The notes under the pieces were generated by a model that saw nothing but the letters and a program-made list of their open reading frames with translations, did no database searches and was not told the origin of the DNA. A program made the position numbers and the translations under genes. Shown here in pieces: positions 17,564 to 27,334 of a stretch of 64,000 nucleotides of DNA (within the stretch, counting starts at the first letter, position 1; the number at the start of each line of letters is the position of its first letter). The stretch covers positions 186,001 to 250,000 of the forward strand of contig NZ_PYMA01000002.1 of the NCBI RefSeq assembly GCF_003026495.1, in the 5' to 3' direction. Source of the stretch: Photobacterium sanctipauli (lineage in GTDB: Bacteria > Pseudomonadota > Gammaproteobacteria > Enterobacterales > Vibrionaceae).

Positions 17564-19900
17564 ATGAATATCGCTTTTGCCGGGATTGCTTTAGGACTAT
17601 TGTCACTTCATTTCTGGCCATCGATACCAGAATATAATGGGTTTATTGCAGCTATTATATTTGGCTGCGTAGTGTGTGCTTATTTAGGCAAACCACTATT
17701 GATCTGGGTCGCTTTTGGCACACTGTTGGCGAATATCGCCGCAACATCCTATCTAAAAAACGTCCAACATATATTTATTGAGCCGGAGAATCTTACCATA
17801 TTTGGGGAAGTTAGCAGCCTATTAAATGCTAACAAGCCCGTTATCACCTTTGATTTTGTAACTTCAAATTACCCGCCGTTAGGAAATGTTGAGTCGGTGC
17901 CAATGAAGTTTAGGTTACATTGGCCGCAAGGTGAGAATGAAACCGTGTTAAGGCAAGGTGAGCGATGGCAGTTTGAGGTGAGGCTTCGACCTCCTTATGG
18001 CCGGGTCAATAGCGCAGGGTATGATGCGGAAAAGCAATCTGTGGGAAAAGGGATTCATGGCCGGGGCACGGTATTATCAGGAAGGCGGCTTAGCCTTGAA
18101 GGTCAGCATTCCACTCGGCAACATCTGTTTGATTATCATTTTTCGCTGACCCAGGGTTTAGAGCAGCAAGCATATCTATTGGCATTGGGGTTTGGCTTTC
18201 GCGGGGAGTTGGATGACCAACACTGGTTGCTGCTAAGAGACAGCGGCCTTTCACATTTAATGGCAATTTCAGGTTTGCATATAGGCCTTGCGGTGATGGG
18301 GGGCTGGTGGCTGGGCCAATGCCTGCGAGGAATGCTCAACCTACCACTGTGGGGGCAATGGTTGCCATTATGGCTAGGGTTGGCTGCCGGGGCAGGGTAT
18401 GCGTGGCTTGCCGGCTTTAGTATTCCAACGGTTCGAGCCTTGGTGATGAGCGCCATAGTCTTATTATTATTGCGGCTCAGGATACGTTTACCCGCCTGGC
18501 AGATCACCTTAATGACTTTTACGCTTTGCCTGGGCTTTGATCCCCTTGCGTCTTATACCGCGGGCTTCTGGTTATCCTTCTCAGCTGTTGTCATTATCCT
18601 ATTCTGCCTGGTTGTCGGTGCTGGGAGGGCAAGCAATCTAGGGCCGCGCGACTCAAGTGTGGCCATTCATGCCGTTACTTGGGCGAAAGTGAAGCCTTTA
18701 GTACAAATTCAGTTTGCCCTGCTGCTATTGATGCTGCCGGTACAGTGGCTATGGTTTGGTGGTTTTACCCCTATGGCACCGTTGATTAACCTCCTTGCCG
18801 TACCTTGGGTCAGCCTGGTCACTGTCCCCTTGGTATTATTGGCCATTGTGTTTTCTTCCAGTGAGCTTGTTGCCAGCAAATTATGGTGGTTGGCCGATCA
18901 CTCTTTAACACCGGTGTTAACAATTGCAGAGCTAGCCGTGGGTAGTTGGTGGGTATTAAGTCCGCTTGCCATGCTAATGCTATTTGGTGTGATGTTGTGT
19001 ATCGCATTAAGGTGGTTTTTTCCCTTCTCGACGTTTCGCTTTTTCTATACGGCTTTGCTTATTGTGTTGGTTGCATGGGGGTGGGGTTTCCGTGGTGATA
19101 GGTCGGCTAAACCAGCAGGAGAGGTCGACCTGCTGTCTTGGCAGATCCACTTGCTGGATGTCGGACACGGGTTAGCCGTCTTGCTGGAAAGAAATGGCCG
19201 GGCTGTGCTGTACGACACAGGTAACCGCTGGGAATCGGGCAGTATTGCATCATCAGTGATTGCGCCGGTGCTTCATGCAAAAGGCATCCATCAACTCGAC
19301 GGCTTAATCTTGAGCCATGCCGATAATGACCATGCGGGCGGTACCCAGTTTCTGGTCGAGCATTTTAAGCCGGGCTGGAAAAGAAGCAGTGATTTCCGTG
19401 CCGGTTTCGCCTCCTGTGTTAAAGGTGATAGGTGGCAGTGGCAAGGGCTGGAGTTTCGGGTCTTGTGGCCACCAAAGCGCGTATCCCGTGCTGCCAACCC
19501 TCATTCTTGTGTGATTGAAATAGCTAGTATGACAACCCAGTTTTCACCGGTATTACTGCTCACTGGGGATATCGATGCGATTTCAGAGCTGTTGTTGAAA
19601 CAGCAAGCCCCTTCTCTTTCTCCCGATATCTTGCTAGTCCCGCACCATGGAAGCAACAGCTCGTCTACAGCGACGTGGCTTAGCGATATGTCACCGCAAT
19701 TTGCATTGGTGTCGGTGGCTAAATATAGCCCATGGCCGTTGCCGTCATCTCTGGTTAAGCAGCGATATGTGACGAAAGGGGCACAATGGCTATCAACCGC
19801 TGATTCTGGGCAGATTTCGCTGACCATTGGGCCGGGGGATGTTAGCGTTCTGAGGTATAGGCAGGATGTAAAGCGGGCGTGGTTTCGTATTTATGAATAA
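17564..19900 (+). CDS. comEC: DNA internalisation competence protein ComEC/Rec2
   Basis: A 778-residue polytopic inner-membrane channel proposed to carry single-stranded DNA into the cytoplasm during natural transformation. N-terminal DUF4131 region, a central Competence domain with many helices (from about residue 195, with SHLMAISGLHIGLAVMGGWW) and a C-terminal metallo-beta-lactamase domain carrying LLDVGHGLAVLL and LSHADNDHAGG near residue 580. ATG 17564 is chosen; an upstream TTG at 17525 would run into the divergent gene. Natural competence is established in Vibrio, which fits. Confidence 0.92.
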   Translation: MNIAFAGIALGLLSLHFWPSIPEYNGFIAAIIFGCVVCAYLGKPLLIWVAFGTLLANIAATSYLKNVQHIFIEPENLTIFGEVSSLLNANKPVITFDFVTSNYPPLGNVESVPMKFRLHWPQGENETVLRQGERWQFEVRLRPPYGRVNSAGYDAEKQSVGKGIHGRGTVLSGRRLSLEGQHSTRQHLFDYHFSLTQGLEQQAYLLALGFGFRGELDDQHWLLLRDSGLSHLMAISGLHIGLAVMGGWWLGQCLRGMLNLPLWGQWLPLWLGLAAGAGYAWLAGFSIPTVRALVMSAIVLLLLRLRIRLPAWQITLMTFTLCLGFDPLASYTAGFWLSFSAVVIILFCLVVGAGRASNLGPRDSSVAIHAVTWAKVKPLVQIQFALLLLMLPVQWLWFGGFTPMAPLINLLAVPWVSLVTVPLVLLAIVFSSSELVASKLWWLADHSLTPVLTIAELAVGSWWVLSPLAMLMLFGVMLCIALRWFFPFSTFRFFYTALLIVLVAWGWGFRGDRSAKPAGEVDLLSWQIHLLDVGHGLAVLLERNGRAVLYDTGNRWESGSIASSVIAPVLHAKGIHQLDGLILSHADNDHAGGTQFLVEHFKPGWKRSSDFRAGFASCVKGDRWQWQGLEFRVLWPPKRVSRAANPHSCVIEIASMTTQFSPVLLLTGDIDAISELLLKQQAPSLSPDILLVPHHGSNSSSTATWLSDMSPQFALVSVAKYSPWPLPSSLVKQRYVTKGAQWLSTADSGQISLTIGPGDVSVLRYRQDVKRAWFRIYE

Positions 19901-20032
19901 TTCGCCTTGGGGTGAAGTCGAAATTTGCATGAAAATTGAGCGGTTTACAAAGGGGGTGGATTAACTTATTTGGTCCAATGACGCTAAGCGAGTAGAATGT
20001 GAAGAATTGACTTCAAAAATAAATGAATTTTC

Positions 20033-21790
20033 ATGACACAACCCAACGATCAAACCACTTGGGATACCTTTAAGCGCCTCTGGCCTTCCATCAGCCTGTA
20101 TAAAGCGGGCTTAGGTGTTGCCATTGTTGCCCTTATCGTCAATGCCGCAAGTGATGCCCTGATGCTTTCGATGATTAAGCCATTGATGGACGAAAGCTTT
20201 GGCGGAATAGACAGTGTAGAGTCGAACTTCTTGGCAATGATGCCGATTTATTTACTGGGTTTGATGATCCTACGTGGGGTCAGTGGCTTCGTTTCAACCT
20301 ATTGCCTAGCTTGGGTGTCTGGCAATGTCGTGATGACCATGCGCCGCCAGATGTTCAACCATTTCATGAAAATGCCTGTGGGCTATTTCGATAAGGAATC
20401 GGCCGGTAAATTGCTTTCCCGCATCACCTATGATTCTGAACAAGTGGCTTCGGCAACCAGTGGTGCCTTGGTGAATTTGGTTCGCGAGGGTGCAACCATC
20501 ATCGCACTCATGGCCATCATGTTTTACAACAGCTGGCAGCTTTCCGCGATCCTCCTGATTATCGCGCCAATCGTCGCTATTTCTATCCGTGTTGTTTCAA
20601 AGCGTTTTCGCCGCATCTCGAAAAATATGCAAGATGCAATGGGCTCGGTCACCTCATCGGCAGAGCAAATGCTGAAAGGCCACAAAGTGGTATTGAGCTA
20701 TGGCGGCCAGCAAGTTGAGAAAGACCGTTTTGATAACGTCAGCAACCGCATGCGCCAGCAAACCATGAAATTGGTCTCTGCTCAGGCCATTGCTAACCCG
20801 GTGATCCAGGTTATTGCTTCGTTGGCGTTGGTCGCGGTGCTGATTTTGGCCAATACTGACACACTGCGCGAGTCGCTGACGCCGGGTACCTTTGCCCTGA
20901 TCTTCGGTTCGATGTTTGGCTTGATGCGCCCTTTGAAATCGCTGACTAACGTTACTTCACAGTTCCAGCGCGGTATGGCGGCATGTAGCACCCTATTTGA
21001 CTTGATGGAGCAGGAAACCGAGAAAGACCACGGTAACCTGGTGGCCGGCCGAGTAAATGGTGAAGTTAAAGTCAAAGACGTGACTTTCACCTACCCGACC
21101 AAAGATACCCCCGCGCTACGCAACGTTAGCTTTGACCTGCCGGCCGGTAAGACATTGGCATTGGTCGGCCGTTCTGGCTCGGGCAAAAGTACCATCGCTA
21201 ACTTGCTAACCCGTTTCTACGACATCGACTCTGGTAGCATTACCATCGATGACCATGATATCTGTGAGTACAAGTTGGCTAACCTGCGTGATCAGGTGGC
21301 CGTGGTCTCCCAGAACGTACACTTATTCAATGACACTGTTGCCAACAATATCGCTTACGCCAGTGGTGATAAGTACAGCCGCGAAGATATTGAAAAAGCA
21401 GCACGCCTTGCCCATGCGATGGACTTCATCGAAGGGATGGATGAAGGCATGGATACCATGATTGGTGAAAATGGCGTCAGCCTATCGGGCGGTCAGCGCC
21501 AGCGCCTTGCCATTGCCCGCGCCTTACTGCGTGATGCGCCAATCTTGATTCTGGATGAGGCAACCTCGGCATTGGATACCGAATCTGAGCGAGCTATTCA
21601 GGCGGCGCTCGATGAGCTGCAAAAAGACCGTACCGTGTTGGTGATTGCCCACCGCTTGTCGACAATCGAAAAAGCTGATCAGATCTTGGTGGTGGACGAG
21701 GGTGAAATTATCGAGCAGGGCGTTCACGCTGAGCTGCTGGCTCAAGATGGCGCCTATGCCCAATTGCACCGTATCCAGTTTGGCGAGTAG
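20033..21790 (+). CDS. msbA: Lipid A export ABC transporter MsbA
   Basis: A 585-residue half-transporter (E. coli 582): six-helix membrane domain followed by an ABC domain with Walker [10 protein letters not shown] near residue 382, signature LSGGQRQR near 485, Walker [13 protein letters not shown] near 505. It flips core-lipid A across the inner membrane. It starts the msbA-lpxK-ycaR-kdsB operon, lpxK beginning 15 bp after it. Confidence 0.96.
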   Translation: MTQPNDQTTWDTFKRLWPSISLYKAGLGVAIVALIVNAASDALMLSMIKPLMDESFGGIDSVESNFLAMMPIYLLGLMILRGVSGFVSTYCLAWVSGNVVMTMRRQMFNHFMKMPVGYFDKESAGKLLSRITYDSEQVASATSGALVNLVREGATIIALMAIMFYNSWQLSAILLIIAPIVAISIRVVSKRFRRISKNMQDAMGSVTSSAEQMLKGHKVVLSYGGQQVEKDRFDNVSNRMRQQTMKLVSAQAIANPVIQVIASLALVAVLILANTDTLRESLTPGTFALIFGSMFGLMRPLKSLTNVTSQFQRGMAACSTLFDLMEQETEKDHGNLVAGRVNGEVKVKDVTFTYPTKDTPALRNVSFDLPAGKTLALVGRSGSGKSTIANLLTRFYDIDSGSITIDDHDICEYKLANLRDQVAVVSQNVHLFNDTVANNIAYASGDKYSREDIEKAARLAHAMDFIEGMDEGMDTMIGENGVSLSGGQRQRLAIARALLRDAPILILDEATSALDTESERAIQAALDELQKDRTVLVIAHRLSTIEKADQILVVDEGEIIEQGVHAELLAQDGAYAQLHRIQFGE

Positions 21791-21805
21791 CGGCCTGGGC
21801 ATATC

Positions 21806-22822
21806 ATGGCATCAATGATTGAAAAAATTTGGTTCGAGTCCCACCCGGCCGGCCGGGCACTGAAGCCTTTATTATGGCCATTGAGTAAGCTCTTTGGCCT
21901 GATAAGTCGTCGTCGCCGGCAGCAATATCAAACCGGTCGCAAGCCCGCCTATCATGCTTCTGTGCCTGTCGTCGTTGTGGGCAATATCACCGCTGGTGGG
22001 AACGGCAAAACCCCTGTGGTGGTATGGCTGGTTGAGCAGTTACTCGCGGCAGGCTTGAAACCCGGCGTTGTGTCGCGGGGGTATGGCGGTAAAGCGCCCC
22101 ATTACCCTTACCGTATCGACGGGCAGAGTAGCACCAGCGAGGCGGGCGACGAGCCTATACTAATCTACCGCCGTACTGGTGTGCCTGTTGCCGTATCACC
22201 GAAAAGGGCAGAAGCTGTTGCATTGCTTGAGCCCGAGGTCGATGTCATTATTACTGATGATGGCTTGCAGCATTATGCGTTAGCACGCGATATTGAGATT
22301 GTTGTCATTGACGGCCAGCGTCGGTTTGGCAACCAGCAACTGATACCGCTTGGGCCATTGCGTGAAGGTTGCGAGCGCTTGCAAGAAGTGGATTTTCTGA
22401 TTTGTAATGGTGATCAACCACAAGCAAACGAAATCCCGATGCATTTGGCTCCATCGCCGCTTATCAACTTGAAAACCGGTGAGCGGGCAGAGCTCCAATC
22501 GCTTGAAGGCGACTTGGTCGCGATGGCGGGTATTGGTCATCCGCCACGATTTTTTAATACATTAAACCAGCTAGGTGCTAACCCTGTTGTTTGTCAGCCG
22601 TTTGCTGATCATCAGGCTTTCTCCGAGCAGGAATTACAACAGTTGGCTGCCAATGGGCAGCATCTGATCATGACAGAGAAAGATGCGGTGAAATGCCACG
22701 CTTTCGCCCTGCCTAATTGGTGGTACTTGCCGGTGGATGCCGTCATGCCAGAGCCGCAGGCTGAGAGCTTGATTAACCGCATTAAAAAGGTAAAGGAAGA
22801 ATATGGATCATCGTCTACTTGA
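21806..22822 (+). CDS. lpxK: Tetraacyldisaccharide 4'-kinase LpxK
   Basis: A 338-residue membrane-associated kinase that adds the 4'-phosphate to the lipid A precursor. The P-loop is [14 protein letters not shown] near residue 55, and the DDGLQH motif is near residue 152. Start ATG 21806, with a second ATG nine bases further as an alternative. Its last 20 bases overlap ycaR. Confidence 0.95.
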   Translation: MASMIEKIWFESHPAGRALKPLLWPLSKLFGLISRRRRQQYQTGRKPAYHASVPVVVVGNITAGGNGKTPVVVWLVEQLLAAGLKPGVVSRGYGGKAPHYPYRIDGQSSTSEAGDEPILIYRRTGVPVAVSPKRAEAVALLEPEVDVIITDDGLQHYALARDIEIVVIDGQRRFGNQQLIPLGPLREGCERLQEVDFLICNGDQPQANEIPMHLAPSPLINLKTGERAELQSLEGDLVAMAGIGHPPRFFNTLNQLGANPVVCQPFADHQAFSEQELQQLAANGQHLIMTEKDAVKCHAFALPNWWYLPVDAVMPEPQAESLINRIKKVKEEYGSSST

Positions 22823-22982
22823 AATCGTTGCTTGCCCTGTTTGCAAAGGTAAATTGAATTTCGACAAAGAGAAAAATGAGCTGATTTGTAAGTTTGATCG
22901 TTTGGCTTACGGCATCAAGGACGGTATTCCAGTTCTGCTTGAGCCTGAGGCACGCACATTGAGCTCGGAAGAGGTGAAATAA
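22803..22982 (+). CDS. ycaR: Trm112 family protein YcaR
   Basis: A 59-residue protein starting [16 protein letters not shown]. It is the small zinc-ribbon-like Trm112 fold, but only the first CPVC pair is retained and the second metal pair is absent, as usual in proteobacterial YcaR. It overlaps lpxK by 20 bases and kdsB by one base (TAATG). Function in bacteria is unclear; co-location with LPS genes is conserved. Confidence 0.92.
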   Translation: MDHRLLEIVACPVCKGKLNFDKEKNELICKFDRLAYGIKDGIPVLLEPEARTLSSEEVK

Positions 22983-23734
22983 TGTCATTTACTGTCATTA
23001 TTCCAGCCCGATACCAATCATCCCGCCTACCGGGTAAACCGCTTGCAGATATCGCGGGCAAGCCAATGATCCAGTGGGTTTATGAGCAGGCCAGCAAAGC
23101 CGGTGCTACTCAAGTGATTGTTGCCACGGATGACCAGCGCATTGTTGATGTTGTGACGGGCTTTGGTGGTGAGGTTTGCCTAACCCGAGATGATCATGAA
23201 TCGGGTACTGAGCGCCTTGCCGAAGTGGTTGAAAAGTATAATCTGGCCGATGATGAAATCGTGGTTAATGTGCAAGGTGACGAGCCGCTGATCCCTGATT
23301 CAATTATTCGCCAGGTGGCGACCAACCTTGCAAGCAGCCAAGCGCCGATGGCGACATTGGCAGTGCACATTGACCATGCCGATGAGGTGTTCAACCCGAA
23401 CGCCGTGAAGGTGGTGACGGATAAAGACGGCTATGCCTTGTACTTTAGCCGTGCATCGATTCCGTGGGATCGTGATAACTATGCCAAGCGCCCGCAGGAA
23501 ATCCATCATAACCTGATGCGCCATATCGGTATCTATGCCTACCGTGCCGGTTTTATTAACACCTACATCAACTGGGAGCCAAGTGCGCTAGAGAAAATCG
23601 AGGCACTGGAGCAACTACGCGTGCTGTGGTACGGCGAGAAGATCCACGTTGAAGTCGCGATTGATGCGCCGCCTGCTGGTGTTGATACGCCGGAAGATCT
23701 TGAAAAGGTCCGTCAGCTGGTTGCTGCAGACTAG
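22982..23734 (+). CDS. kdsB: CMP-Kdo synthetase (3-deoxy-manno-octulosonate cytidylyltransferase)
   Basis: A 250-residue cytidylyltransferase that activates Kdo with CTP before transfer to lipid A. The nucleotide-binding N-terminus reads [16 protein letters not shown] and the metal and sugar binding motifs [10 protein letters not shown] (near residue 95) and the C-terminal [12 protein letters not shown] are present. Last gene of the operon, followed by a strong terminator. Confidence 0.96.
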   Translation: MSFTVIIPARYQSSRLPGKPLADIAGKPMIQWVYEQASKAGATQVIVATDDQRIVDVVTGFGGEVCLTRDDHESGTERLAEVVEKYNLADDEIVVNVQGDEPLIPDSIIRQVATNLASSQAPMATLAVHIDHADEVFNPNAVKVVTDKDGYALYFSRASIPWDRDNYAKRPQEIHHNLMRHIGIYAYRAGFINTYINWEPSALEKIEALEQLRVLWYGEKIHVEVAIDAPPAGVDTPEDLEKVRQLVAAD

Positions 23735-23776
23735 CTTGTACCATTAAGCCGCATCGTAGTGAGCTTAAATACAGTC

Positions 23777-23812
23777 AAAGGGCTGATGGGTTATCCCATC
23801 AGCCCTTTTTTA
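23777..23812 (+). terminator. Terminator after kdsB
   Basis: Stem GGGCTGATGGG/CCCATCAGCCC followed by a run of T. A 14-base stem with a short TTAT loop. Confidence 0.92.
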
Positions 23813-24208
23813 ATCATAGGGGTAACCATATTGTATGGTCAAATCAAGCTTAGGTTGAATATTTGAATTAAATTATTGTTTTGTTTAAATAAGATGTTAC
23901 TTTTTACTTAATAGTAACGTTCATAATAATATCAACAGATGGCAGATATAAGAGAATAATAAATTTACTTTTTGAAATGAGCATTATAAATTCGAGTCAC
24001 CTTTCTGCTGTTTTATTTTTATTTTATCTTTATTTTTGTGAGGTGGTGTGGGTTTTCTTAATGTGTGTTAAAATAACTCAAATACAAAAAACATATTCTG
24101 CGTGATTAATATTTTGTTTATATTTTATTTTTGATTGTGTTTTTACTTGCTTGTTTGTATATATTGTGTCAGATGAAATTTTGTAATTAGTAACTTTTAG
24201 GTGATACA
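23813..24208. other. AT-rich gene-free stretch
   Basis: About 400 bp of visibly AT-rich DNA between the kdsB terminator and the next gene. It contains many A and T tracts but no coding frame, hairpin terminator or repeat that I can support. It presumably contains the promoter of the gene at 24209. Confidence 0.6.
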
Positions 24209-24577
24209 TTGAAATTTGGTGATTTTTTTGTGTGGGCTGTGATGTTGGCGTTATCTGCACTAATGCTAAGCAACTTTTTGACTTATAAGGTTTTATCGAA
24301 AGAAAATGAAGTTTTAAATGCAAAGGTTAACTTGCTAAATAATGAGGTGGTTCAAACAGAAACTCGTTTGGTAAACCTTCTTGACTATGCGGTTTCAATG
24401 AAAAGCCAGCTAACACAATCAAAACAGAGTGTTGGAAATAAAAACTTTTATCCTGATGGTACTTTTTGCTATCGGGGAGTAATTGCGATAGAAAAAAGTG
24501 GCTTAACTGATTTTGAGTATGTTGATTCTGATGAATGTGGAGTTGTTTCTTTAGATGAGATGACTATTGATAATTAG
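24209..24577 (+). CDS. Hypothetical single-pass membrane protein with coiled coil
   Basis: A 122-residue protein with a TTG start; AGGTGA lies a few bases upstream. Residues about 7-27 form a hydrophobic anchor, followed by a predicted coiled coil (residues about 30-75, rich in Lys, Glu, Asn and Leu heptads) and an acidic C-terminal tail containing two cysteines (in FCYRG and DECG). The base composition is far more AT-rich than the neighbours. No family is recognised. The plan of anchor plus coiled coil recalls phage spanin-like or small septal proteins, but nothing supports either. Confidence 0.55.
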   Translation: MKFGDFFVWAVMLALSALMLSNFLTYKVLSKENEVLNAKVNLLNNEVVQTETRLVNLLDYAVSMKSQLTQSKQSVGNKNFYPDGTFCYRGVIAIEKSGLTDFEYVDSDECGVVSLDEMTIDN

Positions 24578-24597
24578 CACTAATTTGATGTTCTCTA

Positions 24598-24627
24598 CAC
24601 TTTGATTATTATATGATAATCAAAGTG
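24598..24627. terminator. Perfect inverted repeat after the 24209 gene
   Basis: CACTTTGATTAT and its exact complement around an AT-rich loop, 21 bp after the stop codon. It lacks a T-run on the plus strand (GCGG follows) and is thus a weak terminator or stabilising hairpin. Confidence 0.5.
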
Positions 24628-24903
24628 CGGTAAGCTATACAGTGCTTATGTTGAGGAAATACCCTTTGGTTATTAATGAGTCGACAAATTGAGTATGGTA
24701 ATTTTATAAAATAATAGACTGGTTTACTCATTTTTAGTTAAGTAATCATTTAAAACGTCTAGTCTGTCGCAGTAATTAGCCCTGCAAAATATTGCTGAAA
24801 ATGTACTTCACTTATAACAATCGGAATGGCTCACCCATAGATGATATGGGGCTGTTGGTAGCATAAAATTAATCAATACCCTAGCGATAAATGCACTCTT
24901 TTT
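24628..24903. other. Gene-free stretch before the intron-like element
   Basis: About 275 bp with no supported gene. CCCATAGATGATATGGG near 24834 could form a small hairpin. The stretch ends in the terminator hairpin at 24904, whose transcript of origin is unclear since the nearest plus-strand gene ends 330 bp upstream. A short untranslated RNA ending here is possible but not shown. Confidence 0.4.
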
Positions 24904-24933
24904 AAGGCGAGTAATATTAATACTCGCCTTTTT
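24904..24933 (+). terminator. Intrinsic terminator preceding the intron-like element
   Basis: Stem GGCGAGTA/TACTCGCC with AT-rich loop, followed by TTTTTA. The structured element begins at once behind the T-run, which is the insertion preference known for group IIC introns. Confidence 0.8.
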
Positions 24934-25285
24934 ATTCGCCCAGCTAAGCTGGCAAATCCGTCAGGTTGAAAGAAACCTGAATCGCCCTAGCTCTAAGCGA
25001 ATGGCAAGGGTGTTGATGACCAACGGCAGGCTCCGAAGGAAGCCATAGGAAGTTAGAGGCACACAACGCAAATGAAACTGATTCGGCTTGATAGGTGGGT
25101 AAGCGTGAAAAATAGCTCAAAGCCTAATACTCAGTCAGACCTATTGAGAGTTTGAGGGAGCGTTTCTGACAGGGAGTCAGCCAGTTACTGGGAAAGCAAA
25201 AGGTGGGGCAGAAATTGATATGCAGAGCCTGAGTGACTTCGTCTCAAATCTGAGTGATAACTTCGATTAACTGCTTCTAGAACTC
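24934..25285 (+). ncRNA. Group II intron-like structured RNA relic (5' domains only)
   Basis: About 350 bp without a reading frame but dense in short complementary arms: CCAG/CTGG at 24940-24952, TCAGGTT/AACCTGA at 24961-24980, GTTG/CAAC near 25012, GGCT/AGCC near 25029, TAGGT/ACCTA between about 25091 and 25143, CTGAC/GTCAG at 25166-25180. The first bases TTCGCCCAG resemble the GUGCGCCCAG start of group II introns, and ACACAACGCAAATGAA resembles a domain I segment. No domain V signature and no reverse transcriptase gene follow, so if it is an intron it is a truncated one. It could also be another large structured RNA class. Confidence 0.45.
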
Positions 25286-25293
25286 AATTAGGT

Positions 25294-25336
25294 AAATCAA
25301 GAAGGACGAGCATAATTGCTCGTCCTTCTTGATTTT
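25294..25336. terminator. Long bidirectional terminator before tcyP
   Basis: A 19-bp perfect stem beginning AAATCAAGAAGGACGAGCA with a four-base loop, A-run on one side and T-run on the other. It ends the minus-strand tcyP transcript, 18 bp after the stop, and can also stop plus-strand transcripts. Confidence 0.92.
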
Positions 25337-25353
25337 AACAAAAGTGAATATTA

Positions 25354-26745
25354 TCAAGCTTTTGCTGGTTCACCCTCGATGTCGTTATCTGACTCGAAGA
25401 TCTCATCATCAGCCTGACCCAACACGCGAGAGGTGATGGTACCTGCTGTCATAGCTCCACTTACGTTAACGGCGGTACGGCCCATATCAATCAACGGCTC
25501 GATTGAGATCAGGAGACCCGCAAGCGCGACAGGCATATCCAATGCGGATAGTACGATAAGTGCGGCGAAAGTCGCACCACCACCGACACCGGCGATACCA
25601 AATGAGCTGATAGTCACAATTGCGATTAGTGTCAGCATGAAGCCTGGGTCCAGCGGGTTAATACCGATGGTAGGGGCAATCATTACTGCTAGCATGGCAG
25701 GGTATAGGCCCGCACAACCGTTCTGGCCCATGGTCGCACCAAATGATGCAGAGAAGTTAGCCACGCCTTCACCATTACCCAGCTTCTTAACCTGAGTATC
25801 GACGTTCAGCGGGATGGTACCGGCACTTGAGCGAGAGGTGAATGCGAACGTCAGCACAGGTAGGATTTTCTTCAGGTAGCGCACAGGATTAACACCGACA
25901 AAGGTCACCAGTACCAAGTGCATCACCAAGATCAGGCCAAGGCCAACGTAGGAGGCTACAACAAAGTTAATCAGGCTCAAGATGTCATCGTAGTTTGAAC
26001 CTGCAACCACTTTGGTCATTAGGGCTAGCACGCCGTATGGCGTTAGGCTTAGCACCATACGTACTAGGGTACGCACGATTTCTTGTGCAACATTCACGAA
26101 CTTTTCAAAGCTCGCGCCAAGCTCTGGCTGGGTGCGCATTACCGTCAGGCCTGCAACACCGATAAAGGCTGAGAAAATAACAACAGCGATGGTTGAGGTG
26201 GCACGGCTACCTGCAAGGTCCGCAAACGGGTTGCCAGGGAAGAACGAGATAATCATGTCAGCAAATGACAAGGTCTGAACCGTCGTCAGGCGAGTTTCCA
26301 GTGCTTCGCCACGTGCAATTTCACGTGCGCCTTGGACAATGCCTTCGGCCGTTAGGCCGAACATATTGCTCACCAGAATACCGATTAAGGCAGATGCTGC
26401 AGTTGTTGCCAGCAGGATACCAATACTTAGGCCGGAGATCTTACCCAGCGAGCCAGAGTCTTTAACCTTAATGATGGCACCAATGATCGACACCATGATC
26501 AAAGGCATGATGATCATTTTCAGCAAGCTAACATAGCCCGCGCCAACAATGTTGACGTACTCCAGTGTGCTGGCGATAACTTCGCTGCCGCCACCGTAAA
26601 CAAGCTGTAGTGCGCCACCGAACACAACACCTAGCCCTAGGCTGGTAAATACACGCTTTGATAGCGTATTTTCTGCTTTTTGTTGCTTATACAGCAGGCC
26701 AATAAGAATGACGAAAATCGCCAAGTTTAATATCTGGTACATCAT
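25354..26745 (-). CDS. tcyP: L-cystine:cation symporter TcyP
   Basis: A 463-residue dicarboxylate/amino acid:cation symporter (SDF family), the same length as E. coli TcyP (YdjN). ATG 26745 is chosen with AGGA eight bases upstream; the upstream in-frame extension is not needed. Visible features are the N-terminal helices, the LLKMIIMPLIMVSII segment, the serine-rich reentrant loop TSRSSAGTIPLNV near residue 305 and the C-terminal NVSGAMTAGTITSR substrate-site helix. It imports cystine into the cytoplasm. It is monocistronic, followed by a strong terminator. Confidence 0.9.
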   Translation of the reverse strand: MMYQILNLAIFVILIGLLYKQQKAENTLSKRVFTSLGLGVVFGGALQLVYGGGSEVIASTLEYVNIVGAGYVSLLKMIIMPLIMVSIIGAIIKVKDSGSLGKISGLSIGILLATTAASALIGILVSNMFGLTAEGIVQGAREIARGEALETRLTTVQTLSFADMIISFFPGNPFADLAGSRATSTIAVVIFSAFIGVAGLTVMRTQPELGASFEKFVNVAQEIVRTLVRMVLSLTPYGVLALMTKVVAGSNYDDILSLINFVVASYVGLGLILVMHLVLVTFVGVNPVRYLKKILPVLTFAFTSRSSAGTIPLNVDTQVKKLGNGEGVANFSASFGATMGQNGCAGLYPAMLAVMIAPTIGINPLDPGFMLTLIAIVTISSFGIAGVGGGATFAALIVLSALDMPVALAGLLISIEPLIDMGRTAVNVSGAMTAGTITSRVLGQADDEIFESDNDIEGEPAKA

Positions 26746-27033
26746 ATTCGGTATCCTAAATCTCGCCGTGACCTGCAAGTTCCGTTTACAGGCATATCAA
26801 TAACTAATAGGCGGACAATAATATGATGCAGTTTGCAAATCGGGAATGGCTTTATTGGAATTTAAATATGAACAAATTTACTATCATATTCCAAGTTTTT
26901 ATAAGTGCGGTTAAGTTGTATATAAAATGGCCTTTTATTGATATTGCTTCGAAAAAATGACCATTCATGCTTTATTCGTCACGTGACTGACCGCCTTAAT
27001 TTATTGAGGGTAAAATATAACGAGAGAGTAATT

Positions 27034-27243
27034 ATGGTTCGTCAATACGCGCGATTTTCATTAAACCGTCCTTGGGCACACCGCCTATTTTTGCTAACAA
27101 TGGCTTTGATGCTAATGGTTTCCGTTTATCAGGTGCTGGCAAATGAGTCGTTGGTTTATATTGCCAATATCGGCTTGGTTGCTTGCATTGTTCCCCTTTT
27201 CGCCATGGCGTCAGACTACAAGCGCAAATACCTGCACGATTAA
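27034..27243 (+). CDS. Small two-helix membrane protein
   Basis: A 69-residue protein starting MVRQYARFSLNRPWAHR with a basic N-terminus, two hydrophobic segments (about residues 18-36 and 41-58) and a basic tail. GAGAGAG lies upstream of ATG 27034. No family is recognised. It is the only gene between divergent tcyP and convergent elyC and shares a terminator with elyC. Confidence 0.6.
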   Translation: MVRQYARFSLNRPWAHRLFLLTMALMLMVSVYQVLANESLVYIANIGLVACIVPLFAMASDYKRKYLHD

Positions 27244-27257
27244 GCCGTAGAGACGAA

Positions 27258-27306
27258 AACGTCCCGTGAGCTGTTTAGTAACAGTTCACGGGACGTTAGT
27301 TTTTTT
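27258..27306. terminator. Terminator shared by the small membrane protein gene and elyC
   Basis: Long stem AACGTCCCGTGA with one interior mismatch, complement at 27286-27297, followed by T-runs. It lies between converging genes. Confidence 0.85.
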
Positions 27307-27334
27307 GTGGCAGGGCTTAAACCTAAAGCTACAC

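Noticed and set aside
24209..24577. Toxin-antitoxin or phage lysis module
   Set aside because: There is only a single gene, with no partner frame, and no toxin or holin signature.
25201..25290. Group II intron domain V
   Set aside because: The segment GAGCCTGAGTGACTTCGTCT begins like domain V but cannot fold into the 34-nt hairpin with a conserved catalytic triad and bulge.
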